Program-made: the position numbers and the translations under genes
NCBI RefSeq assembly: GCF_027125355.1
Contig: NZ_CP114052.1
Coordinates: 1,860,001-1,924,000 of the forward strand
Direction: 5' to 3'
Length of the DNA stretch: 64,000 nt
DNA from: Peptostreptococcus equinus
GTDB taxonomy: Bacteria; Bacillota; Clostridia; Peptostreptococcales; Peptostreptococcaceae
Shown: piece by piece, positions 54,343-62,891 of the stretch
Layout of the letters: each line of letters opens with the position of its first letter
Position numbering within the stretch: the first letter of the stretch is position 1
The notes under the pieces: generated by a model
Told to the model about the DNA's origin: nothing
The model's input: only the letters and a program-made list of their open reading frames with translations
Database searches by the model: none

Positions 54343-54480
54343 CACTATATAGTGTTACTTTTTATAATTTTATCATTTATAGTTCCTTATTAGTGTATTA
54401 TTATTACGTAATAGAATCATTTTAAGTGTTTTTTTAGTGATACTTTTGTAATATATTATAAAAGTGTAGCGTATTAGTGT
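54343..54480 (+). promoter_or_regulatory. Palindrome-rich region upstream of the ParM-like gene
   Basis: This AT-rich stretch holds three inverted repeats: CACTATATAGTG (54343-54354), TATTACGTAATA (54402-54413) and a 24-bp near-palindrome with arms ACTTTT/AAAAGT (54442-54465). It also holds repeated AGTGT/AGTGA words at 54351, 54392, 54425, 54436, 54463 and 54475. Type II partition loci carry such a repeated operator-centromere (parC) next to parM, bound by ParR. That role is inferred. The rest of 54113-54342 shows only AT-rich sequence. Confidence 0.5.
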
Positions 54481-54515
54481 CATATATGTTATAATTGTTT
54501 ATGGAGGTATTTATT

Positions 54516-55622
54516 ATGGATAAAAAAATAAATAATACAGATATCAATGATATCGAAACATTTGAAAATACTATAGTTGAAAAATATACATCAGATGAAA
54601 AACAGTATTCAGAAGATAAAACAGTAAAAAATGAAGAAGAAAAATCAAAATTATTGAAAAAAGACCAAAATAAAACAAATATTAAAAAGAAGGAGAATGA
54701 AAATAAGATGGACACTCAAATAATAGGATTAGATATTGGTAGAGGTTATGTAAAAGGATATTCATTATACAACGAAAAAGAGTATACTTGTTTATTCAAA
54801 AGTATATATGGCGATGGTAGAAATATTTCATTAGATGACTACAAAGAGAATCCAATATATGTAGAAATAGATGGTGCAGAATACTTTGTAGGAGACCTTT
54901 CAGAAAAAGAAAGTATGAAAAGCATCAGAAATGCTGGAGACAGTAAAACATCATCAGTAGTTAGAATATTGATAAGTGCAGCACTAAGTGAAATAGCCGT
55001 ATCAGACAATGTAAGTCTGATAATAGGCGTTCCATACAAAATTTTCAAGAAGAGCACGCTAAAGGAAATACAGAGGGAATATAAGGATTCTACAGTCTCT
55101 GTAAAGAATAAAATAAATAACAGCGTCAAAACTATAAAGATAGAAAATGTAAACATATTTAGAGAAGCAGATGCAGCTTTAATATATGCTATGGGTAGTA
55201 AAATAAACGAGCATAAACCAGTAGGTATGGTTAATATAGGATTTAGAACTACTGAACTTAGCTACTTTGATAAGGGCTTTAAATTCAATGATAAACTAAG
55301 CACAACTATAGAATCTGGAAATCAAAATGCATTAAAAATGGTACAAAAAAGACTGGTAGAAAATGGAATCACTAAGAGTTTACCTGAAATTGATTCAGCC
55401 GATGATTATCCAGAATTAAAGGAATTAGCTTACAAATTAACTTCTGATGATACAAACGAAATCATTGAAGAAACTTGGAATAACTTGGATGAAATGGATA
55501 TATATGTATCAGGAGGTACAGCGCTTAATTTGAGTTTAGATGATAGATACATTAAAGTTGAAGATAGCCAAATGGCCACTGCAAAGGGATTATACGAGGT
55601 TGGTGTAAAACTTGAAAAATAA
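54516..55622 (+). CDS. ParM/StbA-like actin-family ATPase
   Basis: This actin-like protein may form filaments for DNA segregation. Phosphate-1 loop GLDIGRGYVKGYS, then YFVGDLSEKES, phosphate-2 VNIGFRTTELSYFD and the adenosine motif YVSGGTALN follow the ParM/Alp pattern. The start at 54516 has GGAGG 8 bases upstream and gives 368 residues. It then carries about 64 highly charged Lys/Glu/Asn residues before MDTQIIGLDIG, where most ParM proteins begin. A second site, AAGGAG, precedes that internal ATG (54709), so a shorter form is possible. It overlaps the RHH-like gene, as parM and parR often do. Confidence 0.82.
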   Translation: MDKKINNTDINDIETFENTIVEKYTSDEKQYSEDKTVKNEEEKSKLLKKDQNKTNIKKKENENKMDTQIIGLDIGRGYVKGYSLYNEKEYTCLFKSIYGDGRNISLDDYKENPIYVEIDGAEYFVGDLSEKESMKSIRNAGDSKTSSVVRILISAALSEIAVSDNVSLIIGVPYKIFKKSTLKEIQREYKDSTVSVKNKINNSVKTIKIENVNIFREADAALIYAMGSKINEHKPVGMVNIGFRTTELSYFDKGFKFNDKLSTTIESGNQNALKMVQKRLVENGITKSLPEIDSADDYPELKELAYKLTSDDTNEIIEETWNNLDEMDIYVSGGTALNLSLDDRYIKVEDSQMATAKGLYEVGVKLEK

Positions 55623-55905
55623 CAGAATTAGATTGACATCATATATAAGCCCCGATCTTGATCAAATAATATTAGACTACATGGAAGAAAATAATATAAA
55701 TACAAAGAGTCAAGCCATAGAAAGAATTCTAATAGAATATAAATATATAAAAAATGAAGTTGAGTTTTTAAAATCCATAATCGGTGGCGGAGCTATACAA
55801 TTAAATCCTTCTCAGAGGCAAAATAAGATAGAAAAGAACATCGCTAATGAAGTCGATAAGGTTAAAGATAGTATAAGCGATATTTTTTCTAATATGCCAG
55901 ATTAA
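55612..55905 (+). CDS. Small ribbon-helix-helix-like protein, candidate ParR partner
   Basis: The 97-residue protein starts RIRLTSYISPDLDQIILDYMEENNINTKSQAIERILIEY, a beta-strand followed by two helices as in ribbon-helix-helix DNA-binding proteins. The rest is helical and ends in an acidic, hydrophobic tail (DKVKDSISDIFSNMPD), as ParR proteins do where they bind the filament. TTG is the only usable start and overlaps the ParM-like gene by 11 bases, so translation is coupled. A terminator follows. The ParR role is inferred from context; no activity can be read from the sequence. Confidence 0.7.
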   Translation: MKNNRIRLTSYISPDLDQIILDYMEENNINTKSQAIERILIEYKYIKNEVEFLKSIIGGGAIQLNPSQRQNKIEKNIANEVDKVKDSISDIFSNMPD

Positions 55906-55930
55906 AAAAATAAAAAGAGGGAGAAAGAAT

Positions 55931-55967
55931 AAAAAGCCTAGTGAAAAATATTTTCACTAGGCTTTTT
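55931..55967. terminator. Bidirectional terminator
   Basis: AAAAAGCCTAGTGAAAA and TTTTCACTAGGCTTTTT form a perfect 17-bp stem with loop ATA and U-runs both ways. It separates the convergent ParMR-like pair (+) and the acyl-transfer locus (-). Confidence 0.95.
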
Positions 55968-56008
55968 ATATTTGATATTTTAAAATTAATTTATAACTGA
56001 TTTGCTTA

Positions 56009-57787
56009 TTAATAATTAAGATTCAATATTGAAGAATCTGTATTAAATGTATTGGCATTAGCCAATATCAAAGCATCAGTGAATGAACCATTAGAAGTTA
56101 AATCTTGAACTTTTCCTGTATAATACCTAAGGTCAACTACCATGATTTCCGAATAATTATTTACCAAAAATGGCAGCATAGCATTAGCATAAGAATCTTT
56201 AAATATTAATAACTTTCTATCTGTATCTACATTGGTTCTAATCTTTATCTGAGTATGATTACCTCCAGTAAAAACCTGATATGGATCCTTTGTATCCAAC
56301 TTTTCTGCATCATACAAACTAGGAATTTTTTTCTTTGTATCATAATATTTTGAAAGAACTACTAAATCATTTTGTTGTAAATACATCTCTAGCTTATCAG
56401 GTTTACCTATCTGGGCTGCATTTTTATAATACAGGCTACCATAGAACTTATCTGTTGCAAGAGACTTTGTAAATGAATTAAGACCTACTGGCTCAATATT
56501 CAAAGTCTTGCAATAGCTTTTATATGCTAAATAAGCACCATCTACAGTCCAGTGATGATCTGTTCTAAAGTATAGCTGTTCGTTATTCTTTGCTCTTAGC
56601 ATAGGATCAAGTGCATCTACAAATTTGATTTTATCATCCAATCCTTTTTTAACATAATTTAAATATTCTTTTTGCGAATCGACTGGTGCATTAGTTGGCA
56701 TTAAATTATTATAAACTTCTACTTTATTCGGAGCTAATAATACACTTACTTTTATACTCTTATTCTTGTTAGAAAAGTTATTTATAGCCTTCACTTTAGC
56801 ATCTGTTGTCTTATCATCACTTCTCTTAAAGCCTTCCATCAAATAGTCATCCTTGCAGATATATACTCCATTGATTTCTTTCTTGCCCATAAATCTATCA
56901 AAATTTGCTTTTGTTTTAATGAAATTCTTTCTAAATACAAACTGATCAGACACATACGTGGAAAAATCTTCACCATATTTGCCATGTATAAGTCTATCTA
57001 TAGAAAATTTTGGAGCCTGAGCCAATGTTCTATTCTCCGCTTCTGATATTTTATTTGAAGGTGTCACAATATTAAGCAACAATAGAACAAAAACAATAAC
57101 AAATAAAATTGCTGTATTAATTCTAAAATAACTCTTATCTAATTTCTTTTTATTTTCCTTATTTATATATAATTTTTTATCACCGCCATTGATTACAAAA
57201 TCTATTAACATGCGAAGTAAATTAAGTATATAAAATAAAATACCACTTATACTTACATGTGATTTAGGTTTTGATTGAGAGGATTTTCTTCTATCCCCTA
57301 TATATGTGTTTCTTTTTATATTAGAGGATTTATTTTTTATTGCATTTCTATTATTTTTAACAACATTCTCTTTGTCTAGCTTATATTTGTTTGAATTATG
57401 TATCTCAGCCCTTTTATTGCTTTTTTTAGGCCTTTTGTCTAATTCCCCATGGTTTCTATTGGAAAAAGATCTTCCCTTTCTTAAATTGGCATTTGAGGCG
57501 CTATTATTTGTTTTAGATGACTTACTTAAATCCCCTAATCTACTTGAGTGACTATTTTTTCTTTGATCATTAGATTTACTAGTACCTAACTTTTTCTTAG
57601 TATGTGTAGATTTTTTTGTAGCAATAGCTTTTTTCTTTGAATTTGAAGTCGATTGTGGTCTTTTAGTTTTTGATGATCTATTTTTCCTATAATAATCATC
57701 AAATCTAGGGTCTTCTACATCTAGTTCTAGTAGTTTTCTTAAACTTTCAGGCATGTCGGGTTCACGATATCTTATCTTTTTACTCAT
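56009..57787 (-). CDS. DHHW/AlgJ-like O-acetylation protein with long basic N-terminal tail
   Basis: The C-terminal part (about 250-590) is a DHHW-family SGNH-like domain: FRTDHHWT carries the Asp-His pair and LLIFKDSYANAMLPFL the nucleophile Ser. Such proteins work with an MBOAT acyltransferase to transfer acetyl groups to an extracytoplasmic glycan. The single membrane helix is at about 225-245 with the catalytic part outside; a weaker hydrophobic stretch lies near 185-200. The first 180 residues are very rich in Lys, Ser, Asn and Arg and would face the cytoplasm; I know no family with this tail. Start 57787 (592 residues) is 5-6 bases after AGGGGGTGA. It is the last gene of the locus. Confidence 0.85.
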   Translation of the reverse strand: MSKKIRYREPDMPESLRKLLELDVEDPRFDDYYRKNRSSKTKRPQSTSNSKKKAIATKKSTHTKKKLGTSKSNDQRKNSHSSRLGDLSKSSKTNNSASNANLRKGRSFSNRNHGELDKRPKKSNKRAEIHNSNKYKLDKENVVKNNRNAIKNKSSNIKRNTYIGDRRKSSQSKPKSHVSISGILFYILNLLRMLIDFVINGGDKKLYINKENKKKLDKSYFRINTAILFVIVFVLLLLNIVTPSNKISEAENRTLAQAPKFSIDRLIHGKYGEDFSTYVSDQFVFRKNFIKTKANFDRFMGKKEINGVYICKDDYLMEGFKRSDDKTTDAKVKAINNFSNKNKSIKVSVLLAPNKVEVYNNLMPTNAPVDSQKEYLNYVKKGLDDKIKFVDALDPMLRAKNNEQLYFRTDHHWTVDGAYLAYKSYCKTLNIEPVGLNSFTKSLATDKFYGSLYYKNAAQIGKPDKLEMYLQQNDLVVLSKYYDTKKKIPSLYDAEKLDTKDPYQVFTGGNHTQIKIRTNVDTDRKLLIFKDSYANAMLPFLVNNYSEIMVVDLRYYTGKVQDLTSNGSFTDALILANANTFNTDSSILNLNY

Positions 57788-57802
57788 TAACTTCACCCCC
57801 TA

Positions 57803-59209
57803 CTAAAACTTAAAATACAAGAATGGACTATAGCTATCAGCTACCAATGAGGATATAGATAACAATACTATAATCGCATAAAATACTGCTAAGAATATAT
57901 AACCATTCTTTCCAAACCTTCTTTTTATATTTTCATATAAACCAAGAACAAATGGTGTAGAACCTAGGATAGCTATTAAAAACAACTTCCATGATGTTCT
58001 AATTATATAAAGAGCATTTGAGTCAACTAAACCTGTCGAGCCTATAATAAACATATTGGCATAGAACTTAAATATCTGCCCTACAGACTGTAAATCAAAC
58101 ATTACCCAGCCTATTACAACAATGAAAAGACAGTATAAAACCTGTATTTTACTATTCATTCTCGAAAGTGGCTTAGCTATTTTTATTTTTTCTAAATAAA
58201 TTATAATTCCATAAAATAACCCCCAGAATATAAAATTCCAGTTAGCACCATGCCATAAACCTGTAACCATCCATACAACAAATATATTTCTTAGGTTCAA
58301 TAATTTTGATACTCTATTACCTCCTAGAGGAATATAAATATATGTCTTGAACCAGTTACCTAAAGATATATGCCATCTTCTCCAGAACTCACTAGCTGAT
58401 TTTGATATATATGGATAATTAAAGTTCTCAGCCCAAGTAAATCCTAACATTCTTCCAAGACCTATAGCCATATCAGAATATCCACTAAAGTCAAAATATA
58501 TATATAGTGTAAAGGCTATAATTCCTAACCAAGCTGTCAAAGCTGACATCTCTAATCCTGGTATAGACTTTACCTGCACCCATATAAGAGACAAATTATT
58601 AGCTATCAATACTTTTTTACCAAGCCCCATTATAAACTTCTCTACACCCTTGCCAAACTTCTCAGGAGTTACTTTTCTTTCAAATAGCTCTGACTCCATA
58701 TCAGAGTACTGAACTATTGGTCCTGCACCAATTTGTGGGAATATAGACACATACAAAGCAAAACTCGTAAGCCTTGACTGAGGTTTACATTTACCAAGAT
58801 ACACATCCACTATATAAGAAATTATCTTAAAAGTATAAAATGATATACCAAAAGGAAGTGGTAAGTTAATTATCTTTAGATTTAATCCAGTAAGTATGCT
58901 AATATTATCTATCAGAAATCCATAATATTTATAAAATGCCAGTATAGAAACATTGAAAACTATTAGACATACCATATAAAATTTTGCTTCTTCTCTTTTG
59001 TTTTTAATATTGTACATAAGCTTTACCCCTAGCCAGGTAATGACTATGGATAAAATAATCAACAATAGATATATAGGATTTCCCCAACTGTAAAATATCA
59101 AACTCAACAATAGGAGAACTTTGTTTTTAAATTTCTTCGGCGTGAACGTATATAAAATAACCGCCAACGGGAAGAAATAGATCAAAAACGTTAAACTTGT
59201 AAAACTCAT
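57803..59209 (-). CDS. MBOAT family membrane O-acyltransferase (AlgI/DltB-like)
   Basis: This multi-pass membrane enzyme of 468 residues probably moves acetyl groups across the membrane for O-acetylation of a surface polymer. About 10-11 helices can be traced. FPQIGAGPIVQYSDM, IYFDFSGYSDMAIGLGRMLG, NYPYISKSASEFWRRWHISLGNWF and VTGLWHGANWNFIFWG are AlgI-type motifs, with the conserved catalytic His in LWHGA. Neighbours on both sides (DUF4358 and DHHW) form a typical Clostridial O-acetylation cluster. The acceptor glycan is not known. DltB is related, but no dltA/C/D is present. Confidence 0.93.
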   Translation of the reverse strand: MSFTSLTFLIYFFPLAVILYTFTPKKFKNKVLLLLSLIFYSWGNPIYLLLIILSIVITWLGVKLMYNIKNKREEAKFYMVCLIVFNVSILAFYKYYGFLIDNISILTGLNLKIINLPLPFGISFYTFKIISYIVDVYLGKCKPQSRLTSFALYVSIFPQIGAGPIVQYSDMESELFERKVTPEKFGKGVEKFIMGLGKKVLIANNLSLIWVQVKSIPGLEMSALTAWLGIIAFTLYIYFDFSGYSDMAIGLGRMLGFTWAENFNYPYISKSASEFWRRWHISLGNWFKTYIYIPLGGNRVSKLLNLRNIFVVWMVTGLWHGANWNFIFWGLFYGIIIYLEKIKIAKPLSRMNSKIQVLYCLFIVVIGWVMFDLQSVGQIFKFYANMFIIGSTGLVDSNALYIIRTSWKLFLIAILGSTPFVLGLYENIKRRFGKNGYIFLAVFYAIIVLLSISSLVADSYSPFLYFKF

Positions 59210-59225
59210 CTTTCTTCACCGTCCT

Positions 59226-59879
59226 TTATTTATAACTAGCCTTTATAGCTTCATCAATTTTATTCATATTTTTTGCTGATATATAATAAATATAATCTCC
59301 CTTAACCTTTAACTGACTTTGGCTTATTATACTGTATTGGTCTGGAGCATAATTCTTAAAACTATTAGATTGTGAATCTATTCTAACCTGTATTTTATTC
59401 ACTATCGACTGCACAGCTTCTGGTTTAGCTTTTATTACTAAAATTTCACTGGCTATCATATTACTCTTCGGAGCATATGAACAGAATTTTTCAATATCCG
59501 TTCTATCTATACCATATAATTTCCTAAGAGTAGACTCATCTCCTTTTTGAAGCTCGTCCATACTGACATTATTTTCAATTTGTGTGCTCAGTTCAGAAAA
59601 ATTAATTTCTTTTACCTTCACAAACTGATAAGCAAGTACAAACACTAGAAATACAACAACCCATAAAATAGCATATTTTTTTCTGTATATAGAACTTGTT
59701 TTTAGAGGTTTTCTTTTTACAAAGTTTCTAAAAGGGTTAATTTCATCATCTTTGCCTTTTCTTGTATGTTCAATTTCTTCACTAGTAATTATTCTAAGCC
59801 TAGCTGTTTGTTCAAAATTACTAGTATTAGATTCTTTTTTTGCTTTTTCCTTCTTCTTGTCATCATTATTATTATTCAA
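59226..59879 (-). CDS. DUF4358-family membrane-anchored protein
   Basis: A charged Lys/Asn/Glu-rich cytoplasmic part (about 1-65) leads to one membrane helix (about 68-88) and an outer domain of about 125 residues. LRKLYGIDRTDIEKFCSYAPKSNMIASEILVIKAK, RIDSQSNSFKNYAPDQYSII and VKGDYIYYISA match DUF4358 as I recall it. The family is often found beside MBOAT and DHHW genes; its function is unknown. GGAGG is 7 bases before TTG 59879; the in-frame ATG at 59906 lies inside the preceding gene with no site. The next gene follows after 16 bases. Confidence 0.8.
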   Translation of the reverse strand: MNNNNDDKKKEKAKKESNTSNFEQTARLRIITSEEIEHTRKGKDDEINPFRNFVKRKPLKTSSIYRKKYAILWVVVFLVFVLAYQFVKVKEINFSELSTQIENNVSMDELQKGDESTLRKLYGIDRTDIEKFCSYAPKSNMIASEILVIKAKPEAVQSIVNKIQVRIDSQSNSFKNYAPDQYSIISQSQLKVKGDYIYYISAKNMNKIDEAIKASYK

Positions 59880-59892
59880 AACTACACCTCCT

Positions 59893-60636
59893 CTATATGT
59901 TTTCACTCAAGAAATGCAACCAATTTCTATAGAAAGCATATTTTAGATGTATTCCATCTGGCTCATACATTTCATCAGATGTAATTAATCCATCGGATGA
60001 AAGAAAATGCGCGCCAGTCATACTAGCTACCTGTTTAGCCTTTTCTGTAAATAGTTTAATATTTTCATTATTTATTCTCGAATCCTTGGCTGCAGCTACC
60101 TTTTCGTAAACTGGTAAAGGAGCTTGAATAAATATATTTACATCTTTATCAACTTCTTTTATAGACTTTACCAACTTTATGTACTCTTCTTTAAATTTTT
60201 CTGGAGAAGAATATGTTATGTCATTAGCACCATAAAGTATAACTACTTGTTTAGGTTTTAAGTCCTTTATTTCATTTAAATGCTTTTCTGCTTGATTTAC
60301 ATGTTCACCTTTTTTGGCAACCACACTAGAAGAATCAAGTATATTAGCTTCTCTCAAATATTCAGTTACAGAATCACCCACAAATAAAGTATCTTCAAAC
60401 CTCTTTTGAGCCTTAGACATATCAAATTTTTTTATATCGCTATCTTCATTAACTTTATTAATTTCTTTCTCTGTATCACTAATATTCCTGCCCATCTCTC
60501 TTTTTATAAAAGCTTTAGTCCAAGCTATAGATTCAGCGTCAGTCTTTGATGAATCTGCTGCGAAAATATTAGAATTTATAAAAATACTAGCACTTATAAT
60601 TGTAATACCAGACAATGCTATCACTTTCTTATTCAT
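59893..60636 (-). CDS. Secreted SGNH/GDSL-family hydrolase
   Basis: This protein has an N-terminal signal peptide (MNKKVIALSGITIISASIFINSNIFA, cut near FAA-DS) and an SGNH domain from about 80. FVGDSVTEYL holds the nucleophile Ser (block I), YGANDI is block III with Asn, and DGIHLKYAFY has the Asp-His pair (block V). It may remove or transfer acetyl or acyl groups on an envelope polymer outside the membrane. It is the first gene of the SGNH-DUF4358-MBOAT-DHHW unit. It has 247 residues. Substrate unknown. Confidence 0.85.
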   Translation of the reverse strand: MNKKVIALSGITIISASIFINSNIFAADSSKTDAESIAWTKAFIKREMGRNISDTEKEINKVNEDSDIKKFDMSKAQKRFEDTLFVGDSVTEYLREANILDSSSVVAKKGEHVNQAEKHLNEIKDLKPKQVVILYGANDITYSSPEKFKEEYIKLVKSIKEVDKDVNIFIQAPLPVYEKVAAAKDSRINNENIKLFTEKAKQVASMTGAHFLSSDGLITSDEMYEPDGIHLKYAFYRNWLHFLSENI

Positions 60637-60823
60637 AAATTACCACCTATCTTGTCACAAATTTATATATTATCAAAATGTATATAAAAATCTCATTATA
60701 TCCATTATAACCGAAATAATAACTTTTGGGTAGCTTTTTGACATAAGTCAAAGGCTCATAAATAGCCATTTCTATTTTTTTTAGTTAAAACAAGTCCATA
60801 ATCAAAACATATATTTATTTACA
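60637..60823 (-). promoter_or_regulatory. Promoter region of the acyl-transfer locus
   Basis: Two TATAAT boxes lie close together on the minus strand (about 60695-60715), 60-80 bases upstream of the SGNH gene, without good -35 boxes. An inverted repeat TTTGAC-N4-GTCAAA sits at 60737-60752, 25-30 bases further upstream, and could be an activator or repressor site. No other gene is visible here. Confidence 0.4.
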
Positions 60824-60867
60824 TAAAAAAAGAGCCACCCGATCCAAAATGATACAGACAACCCTTT
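60824..60867 (-). terminator. Terminator after rplL
   Basis: On the minus strand AAAGGGTTGTC can pair with GGTGGCTCTTT through several G-U pairs, followed by seven U residues. It lies 33 bases after the rplL stop and shows that transcription ends here instead of entering rpoBC. Confidence 0.7.
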
Positions 60868-60900
60868 GATAGTATTTTTTATTTTTGAAATTAATTTTAA

Positions 60901-61269
60901 TTACTTAACTTCTACTGATGCACCAGCAGCTTCTAACTTACTCTTAATTTCTTCAGCTTCTTCCTTAGAAACGCCTTCTTTAACAGCCTTTGGAGCGTTA
61001 TCTACAACTTCCTTAGCTTCCTTTAATCCAAGACCTGTTATAGCTCTAACTTCCTTGATTACTCCAACCTTTGAAGAACCAGCTGAAGTTAATATTACAT
61101 CAAATTCAGTCTTTTCTTCACCAGCAGCAGCACCGCCAGCAGCAGCACCAGCCATCATTACTGGAGCAGATGCAGATACACCGAATTTTTCTTCTGCAGC
61201 CTTAACTAATTCATTTAATTCTAAAACTTTCATATTTTCTATAGCTTCTAATATCTGTTCTATTGTCAT
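60901..61269 (-). CDS. rplL: 50S ribosomal protein L7/L12
   Basis: L7/L12 forms the flexible stalk that recruits translation GTPases. The N-terminal dimerization domain is [30 protein letters not shown], the hinge is Ala/Gly-rich ([12 protein letters not shown]), and the C-terminal domain has [28 protein letters not shown]. The length of 122 residues is normal. It follows rplJ by 67 bases. No rpoB follows. Confidence 0.98.
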   Translation of the reverse strand: MTIEQILEAIENMKVLELNELVKAAEEKFGVSASAPVMMAGAAAGGAAAGEEKTEFDVILTSAGSSKVGVIKEVRAITGLGLKEAKEVVDNAPKAVKEGVSKEEAEEIKSKLEAAGASVEVK

Positions 61270-61336
61270 TTTATTGCACCTCCGTGTGTCATTATAATTT
61301 AAATTTTAATATGTGCCAGTTAACTGGACTTTAATA

Positions 61337-61861
61337 TTATGCTTCTTCTGTAGCTTCTTCGCCGTCTTTCTTTGCAACAGCATCCAATAAGTAAACAAAG
61401 TTTGATAGTGGAGCCTTCAAGCTGCCAAGAAGTTTTGCGATAAGTTCTTCTCTTGATGGTATATCTGCAAGTTCAACAATTTTCTTTTCATCATAGAATT
61501 CGCCTTCTACTATACCCATCTTTAAAGATAACTTCTTAGGATTCTTATCCATAAATCCCTTAAGTATTCTAGCTGGAGCAACTGGATCTTCATATCCAAA
61601 AGCTATAGCATTTGGTCCTACTAATAGTTCATCATTGAAGTTAGCATAAGCTTCTCCTTCAACTTCCTTAGCAGCTCTTCTTACAAGTGTATTCTTGTAT
61701 ACCTTGTAATCAACACCAGCTTCTCTCATCTGACTTCTTAATTCTGTAACCTGTTCAACTGTTAAACCTTTGTAGTCAACTACGATAACAGATGAAGCTT
61801 TCTGTAATTTTTCTGCAATTTCTGAAACCACTGCTGATTTCATTTCAATAGCATTACTCAT
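61337..61861 (-). CDS. rplJ: 50S ribosomal protein L10
   Basis: L10 anchors L7/L12 dimers to 23S r[56 protein letters not shown] is the family pattern, and the C-terminal helix ([16 protein letters not shown]) binds L7/L12. The length of 174 residues is normal. It is preceded by a typical L10 leader with an attenuator, through which the L10-L12 complex can reduce its own synthesis. Confidence 0.98.
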   Translation of the reverse strand: MSNAIEMKSAVVSEIAEKLQKASSVIVVDYKGLTVEQVTELRSQMREAGVDYKVYKNTLVRRAAKEVEGEAYANFNDELLVGPNAIAFGYEDPVAPARILKGFMDKNPKKLSLKMGIVEGEFYDEKKIVELADIPSREELIAKLLGSLKAPLSNFVYLLDAVAKKDGEEATEEA

Positions 61862-61915
61862 ATTCTTAGTGCACCTCCTTCACAAAAATAAAGTTTAGCA
61901 CTTACCGTATAAAAT

Positions 61916-62021
61916 AAAAACCCTTATTATCAAGTAGACAATAAGGGTTCAAGTATCACGTATATCGTAACCTCGGCGGGAAAATTAAGCATATTGCACC
62001 CACTGTCTACGGCAAATCTAT
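61916..62021 (-). ncRNA. L10 leader with attenuator hairpin
   Basis: On the minus strand the leader contains GCCGTAGACAGTGGGTGC and TTAATTTTCCCGCCGAGGT, the two conserved segments of Bacillota L10 leaders. A terminator follows, AACCCTTATT/AATAAGGGTT plus a U-run (plus 61916-61951). The GUAGACAG part can pair with the terminator arm containing TTGTCTAC, giving the alternative structure. Binding of the L10-L12 complex would favour termination. It lies 55 bases before rplJ. Confidence 0.9.
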
Positions 62022-62039
62022 TCTTTTTTAACATTGACA

Positions 62040-62068
62040 ATTATATACTATTTGTCAACCTGTGTCAA
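62040..62068 (-). promoter_or_regulatory. Promoter of rplJ-rplL
   Basis: On the minus strand a perfect TTGACA (plus 62063-62068) and a perfect TATAAT (plus 62040-62045) are 17 bp apart, between rplA and the L10 leader. A second TTGACA lies in the spacer. This makes rplJL an independent unit. Confidence 0.92.
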
Positions 62069-62098
62069 CAGTAATTCGATTATTAATTCAATCGATTA

Positions 62099-62797
62099 TT
62101 AATCAGCATACTTAACTGGGTTAATCTTAACGCCAGGTCCCATAGTTGAAGATACTGTTATAGACTTCAAATACTGTCCTTTAGCAGCTGATGGCTTGGC
62201 CTTAACTATAGCTTCCATTAAAACCTTGAAGTTATCAAATAACTTTTCCTGTCCGAATGAAGCTTTACCGATTGTAGTATGAATAATGTTAGTCTTATCT
62301 AATCTATATTCAACCTTACCAGCCTTAATTTCTTCAATAGCCTTTGCTACATCAAATGTAACTGTTCCAGACTTTGGATTTGGCATTAATCCCTTAGGTC
62401 CTAATACTCTACCTAGTCTACCAACTACACCCATCATATCAGGAGTAGCAACTACTATATCAAATTCAAACCAGTTTTCTCCCTGGATTTTCTTTACTAA
62501 TTCGTCAGCTCCTACAAAATCTGCTCCTGCAGCTTCTGCTTCCTTAGCCTTTTCACCCTTAGCGAAAACTAATACTCTCTTCGTCTTACCTGTTCCGTGT
62601 GGTAATACCACAGCACCTCTAACCTGCTGATCAGCATGTCTAGAGTCAACACCCAACTTAATGTGAGCTTCTATTGTTTCATCAAATTTTGCAGCTGCAG
62701 TGTCTACTGATAACTGTAGAGCCTGAGATGCATCATAGTAAACACTTCTGTCTACTTTTGCAGATACTTCTGCATATCTCTTACCTTTTTTTGCCAT
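62099..62797 (-). CDS. rplA: 50S ribosomal protein L1
   Basis: L1 forms the mobile stalk that moves deacylated tRNA out of the E site and can repress its own m[30 protein letters not shown] opens the protein, and [32 protein letters not shown] is the signature. The length of 232 residues is normal. It follows rplK by 94 bases. Confidence 0.98.
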   Translation of the reverse strand: MAKKGKRYAEVSAKVDRSVYYDASQALQLSVDTAAAKFDETIEAHIKLGVDSRHADQQVRGAVVLPHGTGKTKRVLVFAKGEKAKEAEAAGADFVGADELVKKIQGENWFEFDIVVATPDMMGVVGRLGRVLGPKGLMPNPKSGTVTFDVAKAIEEIKAGKVEYRLDKTNIIHTTIGKASFGQEKLFDNFKVLMEAIVKAKPSAAKGQYLKSITVSSTMGPGVKINPVKYAD

Positions 62798-62811
62798 TTT
62801 CTTTCCTCCTT

Positions 62812-62838
62812 GTGGTAATACGGTTTTAAACCTCCCAC
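62812..62838 (-). promoter_or_regulatory. Possible L1-binding mRNA element
   Basis: On the minus strand GTGG-GAGGTTT-AAAACC-GTATT-ACCAC can form a stem with an internal loop just before the rplA ribosome binding site. It resembles the L1-binding motif of 23S rRNA and of L1 operator mRNAs (GGGAGG next to an AAACC pairing). This would let L1 repress translation. Binding is inferred. Confidence 0.45.
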
Positions 62839-62891
62839 TAATAGCGAACGACTTGTCCTCTATAGCGAATAAAAATAAATATTAGTAGTTA

